Shown here: positions 61,986 through 64,000 of the stretch, piece after piece
Position numbering within the stretch: position 1 is the first letter of the stretch
Layout of the letters: the number at the start of each line of letters is the position of its first letter
Origin: Lachnospiraceae bacterium
GTDB lineage: Bacteria; Bacillota; Clostridia; Lachnospirales; Lachnospiraceae
DNA: 64,000 nt
NCBI GenBank assembly: GCA_910575555.1
Contig: CAJTFX010000005.1
Location: forward strand, 1 to 64,000
Direction: 5' to 3'
Notes under the pieces: generated by a model
Database searches by the model: none
What the model saw: the letters and a program-made list of their open reading frames with translations, nothing else
Told to the model about the DNA's origin: nothing
Position numbers and translations under genes: made by a program

Positions 61986-63134
61986 ATGAGTTACGTAGGA
62001 GAAACTTTATCAAACCTCCTGCACCAGACAGCATTCTTCAATCTGACCTGGGGAAATTATGTTATGATCCTGGTGGCGTTTGTATTTCTCTTTCTTGCAA
62101 TCAAGAAGGGATTTGAGCCGCTGTTACTGGTTCCGATTGCGTTTGGTATGTTACTGGTAAATATTTATCCGGATATTATTGCTTCACCGGAAGAGACCAG
62201 CAATGGCGTAGGTGGTTTACTTTATTATTTCTATTCCCTGGATGAATGGTCCATTCTCCCATCCCTGATTTTCATGGGCGTAGGGGCGATGACGGACTTT
62301 GGTCCCCTGATTGCCAATCCTATCAGCTTTTTGCTTGGAGCGGCAGCGCAGTTTGGTATTTTCGGCGCATATTTTATGGCGATTCTGTTAGGATTTAACG
62401 ATAAGGCAGCGGCAGCCGTATCCATCATCGGCGGCGCAGACGGCCCGACTTCTATCTTCCTGGCAGGAAAATTAGGCCAGACGGGACTGATGGGTCCCAT
62501 TGCGGTGGCAGCTTATTCCTATATGGCTTTGGTGCCGATTATTCAGCCGCCTATTATGAAACTGTTTACCACCAAACAGGAACGCGCCATTAAGATGCAG
62601 AACTTAAGGCCCGTGTCTAAATTAGAGAAGATTCTGTTCCCGATTGTGGTTACTGCAGTGGTATGTATTATTCTGCCTACTACAGCTCCTTTGGTTGGTA
62701 TGCTGATGCTGGGAAATCTGTTCCGTGAATCCGGCGTGGTTCGTCAGCTTTCAGAGACAGCTTCCAATGCAATGATGTACATTGTAGTTATTTTGCTCGG
62801 AACCTCCGTAGGCGCAACCACCAGTGCAGAAGCATTCCTGAATCTTACTACCTTAAAGATCGTAGCCCTTGGACTGATCGCGTTTATGTTCGGTACGGCA
62901 GCAGGCGTTCTTTTTGGAAAAATCCTGTGCAAAGTTACCGGAGGAAAGATCAATCCTCTGATTGGTTCTGCCGGAGTGTCCGCAGTGCCTATGGCTGCCC
63001 GTGTATCCCAGAAGGTAGGCGCAGAGGAAGATCCCACCAATTTCCTTTTGATGCATGCAATGGGACCCAACGTTGCCGGAGTAATCGGTACTGCAGTAGC
63101 AGCCGGAGTATTTATGGCAATCTTTGGTATTTAA
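61986..63134 (+). CDS. Na+-pumping decarboxylase beta subunit (OadB/MmdB)
   Basis: Integral membrane protein of 382 residues that decarboxylates carboxybiotin and exports Na+. Typical stretches are [39 protein letters not shown] (with the Na+-binding Asp), [22 protein letters not shown] and [50 protein letters not shown]. About nine to eleven helices. Fits the biotin carrier and the carboxyltransferases on both sides. TGGAGG precedes the ATG. Confidence 0.94.
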   Translation: MSYVGETLSNLLHQTAFFNLTWGNYVMILVAFVFLFLAIKKGFEPLLLVPIAFGMLLVNIYPDIIASPEETSNGVGGLLYYFYSLDEWSILPSLIFMGVGAMTDFGPLIANPISFLLGAAAQFGIFGAYFMAILLGFNDKAAAAVSIIGGADGPTSIFLAGKLGQTGLMGPIAVAAYSYMALVPIIQPPIMKLFTTKQERAIKMQNLRPVSKLEKILFPIVVTAVVCIILPTTAPLVGMLMLGNLFRESGVVRQLSETASNAMMYIVVILLGTSVGATTSAEAFLNLTTLKIVALGLIAFMFGTAAGVLFGKILCKVTGGKINPLIGSAGVSAVPMAARVSQKVGAEEDPTNFLLMHAMGPNVAGVIGTAVAAGVFMAIFGI

Positions 63135-63191
63135 GAGAAGTTTGAACATATTTTTAAGAAGCCGCCAGGCGGCAGAATGAGAGGATAAGTC

Positions 63192-64000
63192 ATGGCTGAG
63201 AATAAAAGACCGGTTAAGATTACCGAAACCGTATTACGAGATGCACATCAGTCTCTGATTGCCACCCGTATGACAACAGAACAGATGCTGCCGATTATTG
63301 ATAAAATGGACAAAGTAGGCTATCATGCCGTAGAGTGCTGGGGCGGAGCTACCTTTGACGCATCCCTGCGTTTCTTAAAGGAAGATCCCTGGGATCGTCT
63401 GCGGAAATTAAAAGCAGGATTTAAGAACACCAAGCTGCAGATGTTGTTCCGGGGACAGAATATTCTGGGTTATCGTCCTTATGCAGATGACGTGGTAGAG
63501 TATTTTGTACAGAAATCCATTGCAAACGGAATTGATATCATCCGTATTTTTGACTGTCTGAATGACCTGCGCAATCTGCAGACTGCAGTTACCGCAACCA
63601 ACAAAGAAAAAGGTCATGCACAGGTTGCTCTTTCCTACACATTGGGAGACGCATATACGTTGGAATACTGGACAGAGATGGCGAAGAAGATTGAAGAGAT
63701 GGGGGCAAATTCCATCTGTATCAAGGATATGGCAGGTCTTTTGACCCCTTATAAGGCAGAAGAACTGGTGAAATCCCTGAAAGCAGCCACCAGTCTCCCC
63801 ATTGAGCTTCATACTCACTATACTTCCGGCGTTGCTTCCATGACCTACATGAAAGCAGTGGAAGCAGGCTGCGACATTATCGATACGGCAATGTCACCCT
63901 TTGCGTTGGGCACCAGCCAGCCGGCAACGGAAGTTATGGCGGAAGCCTTTAAGGGAACTGAGATGGACCCGGGCTTTGATCAGATGCTGTTAAAAGAAAT
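63192..64000 (+). CDS. Oxaloacetate decarboxylase/pyruvate carboxyltransferase alpha subunit, partial
   Basis: Open to the window edge: 269 complete codons, no stop. The product starts MAENKRPVKITETVLRDAHQ and has SLIATRMTTEQMLPI, ECWGGATFDASLRFLKEDPW, RGQNILGYRPYADDV, FDCLNDLRNL, KDMAGLLTPYKAEELV and LHTHYTSGVASMTYMKAVEAGCDIID. These are the metal and biotin-site motifs of OadA and the 5S transcarboxylase/pyruvate carboxylase family. It follows OadB by 57 nt. It gives the operon a second carboxyltransferase specific for a keto acid. ATG at 63192 has GAGGATAAG upstream. Confidence 0.9.
   Translation, partial: MAENKRPVKITETVLRDAHQSLIATRMTTEQMLPIIDKMDKVGYHAVECWGGATFDASLRFLKEDPWDRLRKLKAGFKNTKLQMLFRGQNILGYRPYADDVVEYFVQKSIANGIDIIRIFDCLNDLRNLQTAVTATNKEKGHAQVALSYTLGDAYTLEYWTEMAKKIEEMGANSICIKDMAGLLTPYKAEELVKSLKAATSLPIELHTHYTSGVASMTYMKAVEAGCDIIDTAMSPFALGTSQPATEVMAEAFKGTEMDPGFDQMLLKE

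Overview
The window looks like a chromosomal segment of a motile, anaerobic, gut-type Lachnospiraceae member (Clostridium cluster XIVa, Firmicutes). The evidence is an hrcA-grpE-dnaK-dnaJ operon under a CIRCE element, a csrA-flagellin pair followed by a Maf-type flagellin glycosylation cluster, a PTS/GH4 sugar operon under a BglG-type antiterminator, a sodium-pump decarboxylase operon, and strong AGGAGG ribosome sites throughout. A genus cannot be assigned from sequence alone. Most genes have moderate GC; two stretches (about 36.3-37.8 kb and 56.0-57.8 kb) are visibly AT-rich and look acquired.

Layout. 1-3.5 kb: edge of an IS91-like transposase, then a two-gene FtsX-type ABC transporter. 3.5-8.7 kb: heat-shock operon. 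8.7-9.8 kb: a HicA-like toxin gene with an antitoxin that joins a HicB-like domain to a Panacea/DUF4065 domain. 9.8-13.3 kb: MalY-like C-S lyase, amino-acid permease, TauE/SafE permease. 13.4-18 kb: antiterminator-controlled alpha-glucoside PTS (EIIA, BglG-type regulator, EIICB, 6-phospho-alpha-glucosidase). 18-20.5 kb: amidohydrolase and MarR regulator, then a region with two near-identical palindromes. 20.6-34.5 kb: csrA, flagellin, Maf glycosyltransferase, SGNH-like protein, two Gfo/Idh/MocA oxidoreductases, GNAT and FemAB-like acyltransferases, a DegT-like aminotransferase and nonulosonic acid genes (NeuC/LegG, NeuA/LegF, NeuB/LegI, PtmE-like). 34.5-39 kb: small membrane or zinc-ribbon genes interrupted by a deletion-derivative insertion sequence with intact target duplications and an AT-rich ParA-plus-partner pair. 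39-41.8 kb: deoB-deoC-cdd nucleoside catabolism, with a palindromic insertion between deoB and deoC. 41.8-44.2 kb: ABC-2 exporter and TetR. 44.4-50 kb: tandem paralogous secreted transglutaminase-like/FN3 proteins, the second broken by an amber codon. 50-54.7 kb: two Old-Yellow-Enzyme-type Fe-S flavoproteins with a TetR regulator and its palindromic operator. 54.7-55.9 kb: trpS. 56.1-57.8 kb: AT-rich three-gene cassette (ADP-ribosyltransferase-like protein, unknown protein, SecB-like chaperone) resembling a toxin-antitoxin-chaperone defence system. 57.8-59.3 kb: D,D-carboxypeptidase. 59.4-64 kb: carboxyltransferase, OadG-like, biotin carrier, OadB-like and a second carboxyltransferase cut by the window edge.

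How the parts work together. The flagellar section couples filament protein, its translational repressor CsrA and the enzymes that would make and attach a sialic/legionaminic-type sugar to it. The sugar PTS and GH4 enzyme import and split alpha-glucosides. deoB-deoC-cdd salvages nucleosides. The terminal operon would turn decarboxylation energy into a sodium gradient.

The best candidates for new biology are the TAC-like cassette (56.1-57.8 kb), the HicA/HicB-Panacea pair, the ParA pair, the glycosylation cluster with its SGNH-like member, and the palindromic element between deoB and deoC. All assignments are by eye from motifs; no database search was run.
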